A DNA stretch of 64,000 nt from Magnetospirillum moscoviense (lineage in GTDB: Bacteria > Pseudomonadota > Alphaproteobacteria > Rhodospirillales > Magnetospirillaceae). The stretch's first letter is position 1. Each line of letters opens with the position of its first letter. The position numbers and the translations under genes were made by a program. The DNA is taken from positions 87,668 through 151,667 of the forward strand of contig NZ_LWQU01000152.1 of NCBI RefSeq assembly GCF_001650635.1, read 5' to 3'. A model generated the notes under the pieces. It saw nothing but the letters and a program-made list of their open reading frames with translations, was not told the origin of the DNA and ran no database searches. Below are positions 55,780 to 64,000 of the stretch, piece by piece.

Positions 55780-57219
55780 ATGTCGTCCACGAGAATCGCT
55801 CAAAGATTGCTGCTCTCGGCAGCATCGGTTGCCATGTTGTCGGCCTGCCAGACCGGGCGCGAGCAAGAGACGGCGGTCAAGCCCGAGCTCGCCCATTCCT
55901 ATCTCGCCGACAAGCCGGCCGAGTTGAAGAAACATTTCTTCGTCACCCTGACCCAGGGGCAGCGCAATCAGGTGCTGAACGACATGCGCCTGGGCCTGGC
56001 CGCCGTCGAGATGGGCAACGACAAGCTGGCCGAGCAATTGCTTGACGAAGCCCTGGGCAATATCGAGACCATCTACGTCAACAACGAAAACGCCGCCAAG
56101 GCCCGCGAGCTGTTCACCAAGGAACTGGTCAAGGACTTCAAGGGCGAGCCCTATGAACGGGCCATGGCCTATTATTATCGCGGCTTGCTGTATCTGAAGG
56201 CCGGCGATTACGACAATGCCCGCGCCAGCTTCAAGGGCGGCTTCATCCAGGATTCCTTCGCCGACGAAGAACAGAATCAGGCCGATTTCGGCCTGATGCC
56301 GTTCCTGCAGGGCTGGGCGTCGCGCTGTCGCGGCAACAACGTGACCGCCGACGAGGATTTCAAGGATTTCAAGGGGATCAAGCCCGACTTCCCGCCGCCC
56401 GACGCCAAGGATAATACCCTGGTGCTGATCGAGACCGGCTCGGCGCCGGTCAAGTACAGTGCCACCGACCCCAATAGCGCCAAGCCCCGCTATCTGAAAT
56501 ACCGCCGCGCCAGCGCCACCGAGACCGCCCGCATCCGCTTCACCGACCTGGTCGATGCCCCCCAGCCGGTCAAGAAGGGGGCTAAGGCGGCCCCGCCGCC
56601 GCCCAAGGCGGTCGACCGCACCGTCGAGACCCGCCTGCTCGAGGATGTCTTCTACCAGGCCTCGACCCGCGGCGGCCGAGAGTTCGATTCGGTGCTGGCC
56701 GGCAAGGCCCAATTCAAGCAGGGCGCCAACGTCGTCGGCGACGTCGCCATGACCGGCGCCATGGTCGCCGCCGCCGTCGCGATGAACAGCAGCAATGCCG
56801 GCACCCAGCGCGATTCGGCCGCAGCGGCCGGCATCATGCTGTTGATGGCCCTGGCCGCCAAGGCCGCCGCCGAAGCGGCCGAGCCCGACGCCGACGTCCG
56901 TTATTGGGACAATCTGCCCGACCGGGTCCATGCGGTGACGCTGCCCTTGCCGACCTCGGTCAACAGCCTGTCGGTCGATTTCATGGCCGCCGACGGCACC
57001 GTCCTGCGCACGCGCGAGGCCAGCGTGACCCGGGCCGGGCCGTGCGCGATTTCGTGGGTCAGGGGCGAGTCCGCCATCCCGGCCAACCCGCGCGCGCCGG
57101 CCAGCACCAACAGCGCCGGGATGTTCGCGCCGGTAGTGATCCCGCCACTGCCCGCCCCCACCCCGGCGCCCGAGGCGAAGCCCGCCGCCGAGGCCGCGGG
57201 CGACCAACCCAAGAGCTGA
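55780..57219 (+). CDS. COG3014-family lipoprotein
   Basis: 479 residues with lipobox VAMLSAC. The N-terminal half looks TPR-like and helical (AELKKHFFVTLTQGQRNQVLNDMRLGLAAVEMGNDKLAEQLLDEAL ... YYYRGLLYLKAGDYDNARASFKGGF). The second half has an Ala-rich hydrophobic helical region (MVAAAVAMNSS ... MLLMALAAKAAAEAAE) and a Pro/Ala tail. COG3014 proteins are uncharacterised but commonly sit beside LpoB-type genes. It is likely periplasmic and anchored in the outer membrane. Confidence 0.8.
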   Translation: MSSTRIAQRLLLSAASVAMLSACQTGREQETAVKPELAHSYLADKPAELKKHFFVTLTQGQRNQVLNDMRLGLAAVEMGNDKLAEQLLDEALGNIETIYVNNENAAKARELFTKELVKDFKGEPYERAMAYYYRGLLYLKAGDYDNARASFKGGFIQDSFADEEQNQADFGLMPFLQGWASRCRGNNVTADEDFKDFKGIKPDFPPPDAKDNTLVLIETGSAPVKYSATDPNSAKPRYLKYRRASATETARIRFTDLVDAPQPVKKGAKAAPPPPKAVDRTVETRLLEDVFYQASTRGGREFDSVLAGKAQFKQGANVVGDVAMTGAMVAAAVAMNSSNAGTQRDSAAAAGIMLLMALAAKAAAEAAEPDADVRYWDNLPDRVHAVTLPLPTSVNSLSVDFMAADGTVLRTREASVTRAGPCAISWVRGESAIPANPRAPASTNSAGMFAPVVIPPLPAPTPAPEAKPAAEAAGDQPKS

Positions 57220-57245
57220 CGACAACCAGAAGGAAGCCGAACCCG

Positions 57246-57725
57246 ATGAAAAAGTTCGTCATGGCCGCCGCCGGACTGGCCGGCATCTCCGCCCTGGCCG
57301 GCTGCGCCCAGGTGCAAGAGCCCGCGCCGATTTGCAGCATGGCCGGCATTTCGGCCCAGCGTCAGTTGGTGGCCCTGCCGGCCGCCACCCCGTTCGACCC
57401 GTCGCCGCTGCTGGAAATGCCGCTCAATTCGGTGTCGATCACCGATTTCAACGTCATCAACAAGCTGTTCGTCCGCACCGTCAGCGCCCAGCGCACCCCC
57501 ACCGGGACGGTCAAGGTGATCAGCCAGATCATCAATTGCACCGACTACCCCCTGAACATCGAGGGCCGCACCCAGTTCTACGACCAGGCCCAGGCCCCAA
57601 GCGAGCCGGTCAGTGCCTGGAAGCGCCTTAATTTGGCCGCACGGACCTCGAATACTTACTCCGAATCGTCGATCGGGACGAAGAACGTGCAGTACTACAT
57701 GGTGGAAGTCCGGGAGACCCGCTGA
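57246..57725 (+). CDS. YcfL-like (DUF1425) lipoprotein
   Basis: 159 residues. The lipobox SALAGC is at the end of a short signal. The body matches the YcfL/DUF1425 pattern of a small beta-rich domain with FVRTVSAQRTPTGTVKVISQIINCTDYPLNIEGRTQFYDQ and PVSAWKRLNL. In E. coli ycfL adjoins lpoB, which supports the call here. ATG 57246. The stop overlaps the next start as TGATG. Confidence 0.8.
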   Translation: MKKFVMAAAGLAGISALAGCAQVQEPAPICSMAGISAQRQLVALPAATPFDPSPLLEMPLNSVSITDFNVINKLFVRTVSAQRTPTGTVKVISQIINCTDYPLNIEGRTQFYDQAQAPSEPVSAWKRLNLAARTSNTYSESSIGTKNVQYYMVEVRETR

Positions 57726-58657
57726 TGCCCAAAACCCGCCTTGCCGCGCTTGCCCTTGCCGGCTGCGCCTTGCTGCCCGCCGCCGCCTGGTCGCAGTCGG
57801 TCGGCGGCGCCGTCCCGGATTATCAGCCGCCGCCGCCGGCCCAGGCGCCGGCCCGAAACAGCGAGGTCATGCAAAAGGCGGCCAAGGCTGGCGACGGGGC
57901 AGCCGCCTTCGGCTCCCAGGCCGATCTGGTCGGCCGCTTCGCTTCGGCCTATGCCGCCAACGGCAAGCCCAAGCTGGCGCTTTACTGGAACCGCCAGCTG
58001 TCGGAAACGCTGAACGAGTGGTATTCCGACACCCGCATCGTCAGCCGCACCGAATCGAACTCGACCATGTCGGGCGAGATCAATCTGGACAAGCAAGGCA
58101 GCACCCAGAACACCATCGAGATTCAGCGCCGCATCCAGGACCGCCGCCGCGGCCAGGTGTCGGAAAGCTTCGAGTGGGAGTTCCAGGACGGCTTCCTGGC
58201 CCCCTTCCTGGAAGCCGGCGCCACCATCTTGGACCGCGCCGCCATCGTGCGCTTCACCGGCGCCGACATGCAGACCACCAACGAGAATCTGGTCGAGGTC
58301 CGAGCCTTGCAGGGCAAGGCCGATTTCCTGCTGGAAATCCTGGTCGCCCCCAATTGGCAGTCCAGCACCGGCTATGAATTGCGCACCCGCATCCTCGAGG
58401 TCAAGACCGGCCGCATCGTCGCCATGGTCAATTCCAAGAACCTCAAGGAATGGAACCCGGAAAAGCAGGTGGTCGCCACCGATCGCGGCTTCGTCGAGGC
58501 CGACGAGGACGATGAAAGCTTCGGCCCCCAGGGCGAGGACAAGTACCGCGCCACCGCCACCGGCTTCGAAAAGAAAAGGAAGCCGCCGAAGCTTGCCAAG
58601 ATTTCGCAGAACCTGGCCTACAACACCATGAACGGGCTGATGCGCCAGTGGAAATGA
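57725..58657 (+). CDS. exported protein of unknown function in the LpoB-like operon
   Basis: 310 residues. A Sec signal (MPKTRLAALALAGCALLPAAAWSQ) is followed by a proline-rich segment and a mixed alpha/beta body (KPKLALYWNRQLSETLNEWYSDTRIVSRTES ... FLLEILVAPNWQSSTGYELRTRILEVKTGRIVAMVNS). This body loosely recalls CsgG/LpoB-type folds that bind at the envelope. It ends KISQNLAYNTMNGLMRQWK. I recognise no firm family. Start and stop both couple with neighbours (TGATG before, five bases to the next). Confidence 0.75.
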   Translation: MPKTRLAALALAGCALLPAAAWSQSVGGAVPDYQPPPPAQAPARNSEVMQKAAKAGDGAAAFGSQADLVGRFASAYAANGKPKLALYWNRQLSETLNEWYSDTRIVSRTESNSTMSGEINLDKQGSTQNTIEIQRRIQDRRRGQVSESFEWEFQDGFLAPFLEAGATILDRAAIVRFTGADMQTTNENLVEVRALQGKADFLLEILVAPNWQSSTGYELRTRILEVKTGRIVAMVNSKNLKEWNPEKQVVATDRGFVEADEDDESFGPQGEDKYRATATGFEKKRKPPKLAKISQNLAYNTMNGLMRQWK

Positions 58658-58662
58658 CCGCC

Positions 58663-59151
58663 ATGAACAAGCTTGCAGCCGTCACCCTGTGTGCCCTTTC
58701 CCTGGCCGCCTGCGCCGATCAGCGCCTGACGCCGCCCCCCGGGGTGGCGCCGGACTGGCCCAGCCAAAGCCCGCCGCGTCCGTCTTACGCGCCGCTGCCG
58801 GGGACCACCAATTACCAGGCCGCGACCCCGGTCCAGACCATGCCGGCGGTGCCGCCCGGCCAGAACGTCCCCTACGCGGTGCCGGCCGGTGCCGCCCCTA
58901 TCGCACCTGCGCCGACCACTGTGACCTGGAAGCCCCCGGCCGCGCCCGCCGCCGTGTCCCCCGCCGCCGCCCCGGCCGCCAATCCCGACGAGCCGCCGCC
59001 GGTCACGGCCGCCCCGCGCGAAACCGTCGCCGCCGCCGCAATCACCGCCGACATGGCCTGCCAATCGGTCGCCCCCTTCGTGCTCGAGGGCAAGACGGTC
59101 AAGCGCATGTGCAAGCGCGCCGACGGGCAATGGGTCGCGGTGGTGGAATGA
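58663..59151 (+). CDS. proline/alanine-rich small lipoprotein
   Basis: 162 residues. The lipobox LSLAAC follows MNKLAAVTLCA. A flexible Pro/Ala linker of about 95 residues leads to a small C-terminal domain with two Cys (MACQSVAPFVLEGKTVKRMCKRADGQWVAVVE). This is the typical layout of an outer-membrane-tethered domain reaching through the periplasm. ATG 58663 is preferred over GTG 58648. It is last of the five-gene envelope operon. Confidence 0.75.
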   Translation: MNKLAAVTLCALSLAACADQRLTPPPGVAPDWPSQSPPRPSYAPLPGTTNYQAATPVQTMPAVPPGQNVPYAVPAGAAPIAPAPTTVTWKPPAAPAAVSPAAAPAANPDEPPPVTAAPRETVAAAAITADMACQSVAPFVLEGKTVKRMCKRADGQWVAVVE

Positions 59152-59251
59152 TCCCACGGCATAGCTCGCACGACCTCTGATCTCTCGACCTACCCCTGTG
59201 GTTGCTGGTAATGTCCGCCTCCGTTCTTCGCAAAGCACAAGGGCAGGACAC

Positions 59252-60292
59252 ATGAACGAGGTCAAGGTCGCCATCCTGGGAGCTTCCGGCTATACCGGCG
59301 CCGAGCTGGTGCGCCTGCTGGCCCGCCATTCGGGCTTTCGCATCCAGGCGATGACCGGCGACCGCAAGGCCGGCCAACCGATGGCCTCGGTCTTCCCGCA
59401 TCTGGCCGGACTTGAGCTGCCCGATCTGGTCGCCATCGGCGACGTCGATTTCGGCGCCGTCGATGCGGTGTTCTGCTGCCTGCCGCACGGCACCACGCAG
59501 GAAGTCATCGCCGGCCTGCCGCCCCATGTCCGCACCGTCGATCTGTCGGCCGACTTCCGGCTGACCAGCCTGGATTCCTATGCCACCTGGTACGGCCACC
59601 CGCACAAGGCGCCGGAACTGCAGACCGAAGCCGTCTATGGCCTGACCGAGCTGAAGCGCGCCGCCATCAAGGGGGCGCGGCTGGTGGCCAATCCGGGCTG
59701 CTATCCGACTTCGGTGCAATTGCCGCTGGTGCCGCTGATCAAGGCCGGCCTGATCGAGACCGCCGACATCGTCATCGACGCCAAGTCGGGCACCTCGGGG
59801 GCCGGCCGCTCGGCCAAGGAAGCCAACCTTTATTGCGAGGTGACCGAGGGCATCCACGCCTATGGCGTCGCCAGCCATCGCCACGCCCCCGAGATCGAGC
59901 AGGAACTGGCCGAGGCCGCCGGCCACCCGGTGCTGGTCAGCTTCACGCCGCACCTGATGCCGATGAGCCGGGGCATGCTCGCGACCATCAATGTGCGCCT
60001 CGCCAAGGGCGCCAAGGCCGCCGACCTTCGGGCCGAGTGGACCAAGGTCTATGGCGCCGAGTTCTTCGTCCGCGTCATGGGCGAAGGCGGCGTGCCGCAG
60101 ACCCGTCATGTGCGGGGCTCGAACTTCTGCGTCATGGGCGTCTTCGACGACCGCCTGCCGGGCCGGGCCATCGTGTTGTCGGTGATCGACAATCTGGTCA
60201 AGGGCGCCTCGGGCCAGGCGCTGCAGAACATGAACCTGATGTTCGGCCTGCCCGAGACCCAAGGTCTCGACCAGCAGCCGCTGTTCCCTTAA
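59252..60292 (+). CDS. argC: N-acetyl-gamma-glutamyl-phosphate reductase
   Basis: 346 residues. The NADPH-dependent enzyme makes N-acetylglutamate semialdehyde in arginine synthesis. The Rossmann start is VAILGASGYTGAELVRLL. The catalytic Cys is in VANPGCYPTSVQLPLVPL (Cys150). The SGTSGAGRSAKE and SFTPHLMPMSRGMLATI motifs are typical. ATG 59252 (MNEVKVAI) was chosen over 59198. No other arg genes are nearby. Confidence 0.97.
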   Translation: MNEVKVAILGASGYTGAELVRLLARHSGFRIQAMTGDRKAGQPMASVFPHLAGLELPDLVAIGDVDFGAVDAVFCCLPHGTTQEVIAGLPPHVRTVDLSADFRLTSLDSYATWYGHPHKAPELQTEAVYGLTELKRAAIKGARLVANPGCYPTSVQLPLVPLIKAGLIETADIVIDAKSGTSGAGRSAKEANLYCEVTEGIHAYGVASHRHAPEIEQELAEAAGHPVLVSFTPHLMPMSRGMLATINVRLAKGAKAADLRAEWTKVYGAEFFVRVMGEGGVPQTRHVRGSNFCVMGVFDDRLPGRAIVLSVIDNLVKGASGQALQNMNLMFGLPETQGLDQQPLFP

Positions 60293-60356
60293 TGGTCCGA
60301 TCCGCGTGGCGTTTGAACGGCCCCGGAGCGGGGCGCCAAAGGCAAAGGAGTCGTCG

Positions 60357-60881
60357 ATGTCCGGTCTGATCCTGCCCCACAAGGGCATCACCCCCACCAT
60401 CGATGCCAGCTGCTTCATCGCCCCCAATGCCACGGTGATCGGCGACGTGGTGATCGGCGAAGGGACCAGCGTGTGGTTCGGCTGCGTCATCCGCGGCGAC
60501 GTCCACGAGATCCGCATCGGGGCCAGGACCAACATCCAGGACGGCACCATCGTCCATGTCACCGGCGGCAAGCTTGGCACCTATATCGGGTCCGACATCA
60601 CCATCGGGCACGGCGCCATCTTGCATGCCTGCCGCCTGGAAGATGCCTGCTTCATCGGCATGGGCGCGGTGCTGCTGGACGGCGTGGTGGTCGAATCGGG
60701 CGCGATGGTCGCCGCCGGGGCCATGGTCCCGCCGGGCAAACGGGTCAAGGCCGGCGAATTGTGGGCCGGCAACCCGGCCAAGCCGATGCGCGACCTGAAG
60801 CAAGAGGAAATCGACTTCTTCCCCCACTCGGCCGCCAACTACGTGAACCTTGCGGGCAAGTACCTGGCCGAGATCGGATAA
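60357..60881 (+). CDS. gamma-carbonic anhydrase-like hexapeptide protein
   Basis: 174 residues, all left-handed beta-helix hexapeptide repeats (ATVIGDVVIGEGTSVWFGCVIRGDVHEIRIGARTNIQDGTIVHV). Metal-binding histidines appear in IVHVTGG and IGHGAILHAC, as in the gamma-CA/YrdA group. It ends with the C-terminal helix EEIDFFPHSAANYVNLAGKYL. It may hydrate CO2, bind acyl-CoA or have a scaffold role. AAAGGAG precedes ATG 60357. Confidence 0.93.
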   Translation: MSGLILPHKGITPTIDASCFIAPNATVIGDVVIGEGTSVWFGCVIRGDVHEIRIGARTNIQDGTIVHVTGGKLGTYIGSDITIGHGAILHACRLEDACFIGMGAVLLDGVVVESGAMVAAGAMVPPGKRVKAGELWAGNPAKPMRDLKQEEIDFFPHSAANYVNLAGKYLAEIG

Positions 60882-60888
60882 GCCGGCC

Positions 60889-62451
60889 ATGGCGTCAAGC
60901 CGCCCGCGCGATGGATTGCTGAGCCGGATCGCCGGGCGCCTGTTGGGCCGGCGCGACCAGCCCCAGGCACTTCCGACCCAACCACGGCAAGGCGGTTCCG
61001 ACGGCCAGGACAATTACGTCCCCGACGATTTCCGCATGGCCATCGATCAGATGGTGGGCGAGGACCAGGGCCGCTTCGGCATCCGCCCCCACGTGGTGTC
61101 GCTGGTCGAATACCGCGAGGCGGTGGGCGAGCGGTGGAAGAAGATCGCCGACAAGGTGATGCTGATCGCCGAAGGGGTGATCAACCTGCATCTGGGCGCC
61201 GGTAACATCTTTTCCCGCCAAGGCACCGACTTCTTCATCCTGGTCTTTCGCAACCTGCCCGCCGAGGAAGCGCGCCGTCGCGCCCTGATCATCGCGCAGG
61301 AGCTGGGCACCCGCCTGGTCGGCGACCAGTTCCAGGGCATCGACATCCCGTTGGCGCTGGCCGCCGAACTGCCTATGGCCGACGCCTTCCTCGCCGATGG
61401 CAGCCTGAACATGAAGGCGGTCGCCGCCGCGGTGTCGGAAGTGCGCTCGATCGTCGCCAGTTCGGCCCAGGCGGTGCGCAAGCCCGCCACCCCGCCGCCG
61501 GCCCAGGCGCGGCCGCCGATCGCCACCATCCCCGCCGATCTGGTCGGCGTTCCGCCCGACGACCCGCGCTGGCGGGAATTCAGCATCAAGCACCGCAAGG
61601 CGGCCGACCCGCAATGGCAGGTGCTGGATTCCCTGCCCAAGGCGCCGCCGGTGCCGCCGCCGCCGCCCGGCCATTCCGGCTATACCGCCCTGCCGATCAC
61701 CGGCACCTCGAAGATGAATCTGGTGTGGCGCCCGACCTGGGTCGCCGACGGCGAGACCATCGGCGCCTACAAGGCCCAGGTCCTGCGCACCGATGCCGAG
61801 GGCCAGACCCCGATGGAAGGGGCGCACGCCTACAGCATCGACGATTTCACCATCCAGTCGCTGGACCGCTTCCTGATCGCCGGCGCGATGCGCGACGCGG
61901 CTGCCTCGGAACGGGCCGGCAACGGCTCGAGTGTGGTGCTGCCGATCCACTGGCGCAGCCTGGCCGGCGACAACCGCATGGAATTGGTCGCCCCCTTCGC
62001 CGACCTTTTGAAGCCGGTGCGCGACAGCCGGGTGGTGATCGACCTGTTCGGCGTCCCCGACGATATCGATCCCGGCCGCCTGGCCGAGGTGATCGCCGCC
62101 AACCGTCTGCTGTGCCGCGAGGTGTGGGTGCGCACCCGCCTGGGCTATTCCCGCGCCGAAAAAGCCGCCAAGGCCGGCGCCACCGGAATCGGCATCGATC
62201 TGGCCGAATTGCCGGCCAACCAGAAGACCGACGATTCCACCTTGCTGGCCTGGCTGGACGAGTATCTGGGCGCGGCCAACCGCGCCGGCCTGGGCGCCTA
62301 TGTGTGGAGCGTGCGCCGCCGCCACGCCCTGATCGGCGCGGTGCAGGCCGGCTTCGCCATGGTCAACGGCCCGGCCCTGATGAAGGACATTCCCCGCCCG
62401 GCCAAGGTGCTGCCCGCCCCCAAGGCCCGCTTCGCGCTGCCGGCCGGATGA
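60889..62451 (+). CDS. degenerate GGDEF-EAL-like regulatory protein
   Basis: 520 residues, no TM or signal. The region 50-170 reads like a GGDEF domain, with RQGTDFFILVFRNLPAEEARRRALIIAQELGTRL where an active enzyme has RxGGDEF, so it cannot make c-di-GMP. A Pro-rich linker follows (PKAPPVPPPPPG). The last 220 residues resemble an inactive EAL fold (LDRFLIAGAMRDAA ... SRVVIDLFGVPDDIDPGRLAEVI ... AGATGIGIDLAELP ... VNGPALMKDI). This is a pattern judgement, not a search result. It overlaps the next membrane-protein gene by four bases, suggesting one complex. Confidence 0.6.
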   Translation: MASSRPRDGLLSRIAGRLLGRRDQPQALPTQPRQGGSDGQDNYVPDDFRMAIDQMVGEDQGRFGIRPHVVSLVEYREAVGERWKKIADKVMLIAEGVINLHLGAGNIFSRQGTDFFILVFRNLPAEEARRRALIIAQELGTRLVGDQFQGIDIPLALAAELPMADAFLADGSLNMKAVAAAVSEVRSIVASSAQAVRKPATPPPAQARPPIATIPADLVGVPPDDPRWREFSIKHRKAADPQWQVLDSLPKAPPVPPPPPGHSGYTALPITGTSKMNLVWRPTWVADGETIGAYKAQVLRTDAEGQTPMEGAHAYSIDDFTIQSLDRFLIAGAMRDAAASERAGNGSSVVLPIHWRSLAGDNRMELVAPFADLLKPVRDSRVVIDLFGVPDDIDPGRLAEVIAANRLLCREVWVRTRLGYSRAEKAAKAGATGIGIDLAELPANQKTDDSTLLAWLDEYLGAANRAGLGAYVWSVRRRHALIGAVQAGFAMVNGPALMKDIPRPAKVLPAPKARFALPAG

Positions 62452-63842
62452 CATCGTGGCGTCCGACGCTGGCGACCGCCGCCCTGCTGGCGGTCATCGC
62501 CGCCTCGATCGTCCGTGCGGTCGCCCATTCCGCCACGGCCGGCATCGTCGCCGCCGCCGCGCTGGCGCTTTACCTGATCCTGGAAGGCGCCCAATCCAAC
62601 GGCAAGGGCCGGGTGATGCTGGTGCTGGGACTGGTGGCCAGCGCCGTCACCCTGGCGGTCAACCCCGCCGGCATCTCCCTGCTGCTGAAGGCCGGAGCGG
62701 AAGCCGCCGCCATCATCGGCCTGTTCACCTCGCTTGGCTTCCTGCGCGAGGCGGCCGAGACCTCGGGCCTGGTCCAGCGCTGCGGCGAGCTGATGGTCCG
62801 CCAGCCGCCGGGGCGACGCTATGCGGTTCTGACGCTCGGCGCCCACGTCATCTCGCTGGTGCTGAATTTCGGCGTGCTGTCGCTGCTGGGGGTGATGATC
62901 ACCAAGGGCAACACCCTGGAGGCGGCCGGCTTCGATGCCCGCATCAAGGACATCCGCACGCGCCGCATGCTGTCGGCGATCCTGCGCGGCTTCGCCTTGA
63001 TGACGGTGTGGTCGCCGCTGTCGGTATCGTTCGCGGTGGTCCAGACCGTGGTGCACGACATCGCCTGGCAGGTGCTGCTGCCGCTGCAAGGCCTGTTGGC
63101 CGCCTTGCTGCTGGTGCTGGGCGGCTGGCTGGACCGACACGAGTTCCCGCCCACCTCGCGCCGGTTCGAGCCGCAGGAGGCCGGGGCCTGGCGCCCGCTT
63201 TTCCATCTGTGCCTGTTGATCATGGCCATCGTCGCCGCCTCGGTCGGCATCGCCCAGGTGCTGGAGGTGCGCATCGTCATCGGCGCGATGATCGTCATGC
63301 CGCTGGCGGCGTGGAGTTGGCTGGCGGTCCAACGGCGCGACCCGCGCGCCGCCACCGCCCATCTGGGCCGGCGCGTCGTGGAAACCCTGCCGGGTTTTCG
63401 CAACGAGGTGGCCATGCTGGGCGGCGCCATGTTCCTAGGCATCGTCGTCGCCGCCTATGTGCCGCCGGCCGAGACGGCGCGCCTGCTGGCCGCGCTGGGC
63501 TTGGCCCCGGCGGCGCTGGTGGTTTTGCTGGCGCTGGCGGTGATGATCCTGGCGCAATTCGGCGTGTCGCAGATCATTTCCGTCACCCTGATCGGCGGCG
63601 CGCTGGCCGACCTGGCCGAGCTGGGCCTGCCGCCATTGGCGGTGGCCAGCGGCCTGATGGGGGCGTGGGCGCTGTCGGCCTGCTCGACCCCGGTGGGTGC
63701 CGCCGTGCTGACGGTGGCCCGCATCGGCCAGGTCCCGGTGATCCAGGTGGCGCGGCTTTGGAACGGCCGCTTCGTGCTGGCCGGAGCCCTGCTGCTGTCG
63801 GTGTGGCTGGTGGTGATTTGTGAAATGCTTGGGGGGACGTAG
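62448..63842 (+). CDS. polytopic membrane protein, possible ion-transporter-superfamily member
   Basis: 464 residues with about twelve hydrophobic helices and repeated Gly/Ala-rich segments. Two helix-breaking loops (ALMTVWSPLSVSFAVVQTVV near 180-200, ALSACSTPVGAAVLTVARIG near 405-425) recall the paired re-entrant motifs of arsenite/citrate-type permeases. The substrate is unknown. ATG 62448 overlaps the stop of the preceding degenerate GGDEF-EAL protein, so its activity may be gated by that partner. Confidence 0.75.
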   Translation: MTSWRPTLATAALLAVIAASIVRAVAHSATAGIVAAAALALYLILEGAQSNGKGRVMLVLGLVASAVTLAVNPAGISLLLKAGAEAAAIIGLFTSLGFLREAAETSGLVQRCGELMVRQPPGRRYAVLTLGAHVISLVLNFGVLSLLGVMITKGNTLEAAGFDARIKDIRTRRMLSAILRGFALMTVWSPLSVSFAVVQTVVHDIAWQVLLPLQGLLAALLLVLGGWLDRHEFPPTSRRFEPQEAGAWRPLFHLCLLIMAIVAASVGIAQVLEVRIVIGAMIVMPLAAWSWLAVQRRDPRAATAHLGRRVVETLPGFRNEVAMLGGAMFLGIVVAAYVPPAETARLLAALGLAPAALVVLLALAVMILAQFGVSQIISVTLIGGALADLAELGLPPLAVASGLMGAWALSACSTPVGAAVLTVARIGQVPVIQVARLWNGRFVLAGALLLSVWLVVICEMLGGT

Positions 63843-63935
63843 GCGGGGAATGCCTAGCCGTTGATCCGCCCCCCCCCAGCCGCAGCGGCGCATGGTCGGG
63901 GTTGCTGCCAGGGTGGACATATAATACCGGCGAAC

Positions 63936-64000
63936 CTACGAAATGACCTGCTGGACCCAGGGCTGATAGCAGAGGCTTTTGACCCTGTCGCTGTCGGCGA
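63936..64000 (-). CDS. possible C-terminus of a minus-strand gene cut by the window edge
   Basis: On the minus strand an open frame enters from the right edge and reads DSDRVKSLCYQPWVQQVIS before a TAG at 63936-63938. Only about 20 residues are seen and the family cannot be named. The 93 bases between it and the preceding gene hold a run of nine or ten C but no gene. Confidence 0.4.
   Translation of the reverse strand, partial: ADSDRVKSLCYQPWVQQVIS

Noticed and set aside
63843..63935. Poly-C run near 63870 as a phase-variation tract
   Set aside because: It lies between genes, with no promoter or reading frame whose expression it would obviously switch.

Overview
The window is high-GC, densely coded bacterial chromosome. 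Gene content and protein style (trans-editing gatCAB operon, orfA-pit type phosphate uptake, LuxR/LuxI pair, GAF-fused HlyD adaptor, COG3014/LpoB lipoprotein operon, many long antisense open frames caused by GC-skewed codon use) suggest an alphaproteobacterium, most likely Rhodospirillales of the Magnetospirillum/Azospirillum type. The genus is an inference. I recognised no tRNA, rRNA, CRISPR array or insertion sequence.

Layout. 1-5.7 kb: the 3' part of an RND drug-efflux permease and a tripartite hybrid histidine kinase. 5.9-9.3 kb: gatC-gatA-gatB, with conspicuous hairpins before gatC and between gatC and gatA. 9.3-11.6 kb: a phosphate module (NUDIX hydrolase; DUF47 protein plus Pit transporter), each unit preceded by a PhoB-box-like direct repeat. 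11.6-13.9 kb, minus strand: three secreted phage-tail-collar-domain paralogues ending in a good intrinsic terminator. 14.3-27.7 kb: the most unusual region. It holds a 2424-residue LEPR-motif/DUF4347/cadherin-like surface protein, a TolC-like lipoprotein, a small HlyD adaptor, a GAF-HlyD membrane fusion protein and an M50 metalloprotease-HlyD fusion, with no ABC ATPase. A 91-residue exported protein is encoded antisense between the last two genes.

27.8-31.1 kb: a MIP18-type Fe-S assembly factor with an NnrS-like membrane protein, then rubrerythrin, rubredoxin and rubredoxin reductase (peroxide reduction). A 10-bp hairpin covers the rubrerythrin ribosome binding site. 31.4-40 kb: clpB and a patatin phospholipase (minus), then an AEC transporter, RNase R and an S41 lipoprotein protease. 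40.2-43.9 kb: a quorum-sensing locus (luxR, lux-box-like palindrome, luxI, two small proteins, a class III aminotransferase, a minimal GntR regulator). 43.9-47.3 kb, minus: a GH4 glycosidase and a Cache-PAS sensor kinase. 47.6-52.9 kb, minus: miaA, ilvI, ilvN, a HEPN/MNT pair whose HEPN member is frameshifted, and ilvC. 52.9-59.2 kb: an OmpR/EnvZ-type two-component system followed by five envelope proteins, among them LpoB-, COG3014- and YcfL-like lipoproteins. 59.2-63.8 kb: argC, a gamma-carbonic anhydrase-like protein, a degenerate GGDEF-EAL-like protein and a polytopic membrane protein.

Coordinated functions suggested: export and display of a giant adhesin; phosphate response; peroxide/NO-type stress defence; branched-chain amino acid synthesis; and cell-envelope monitoring by a two-component system next to a peptidoglycan-synthase activator.
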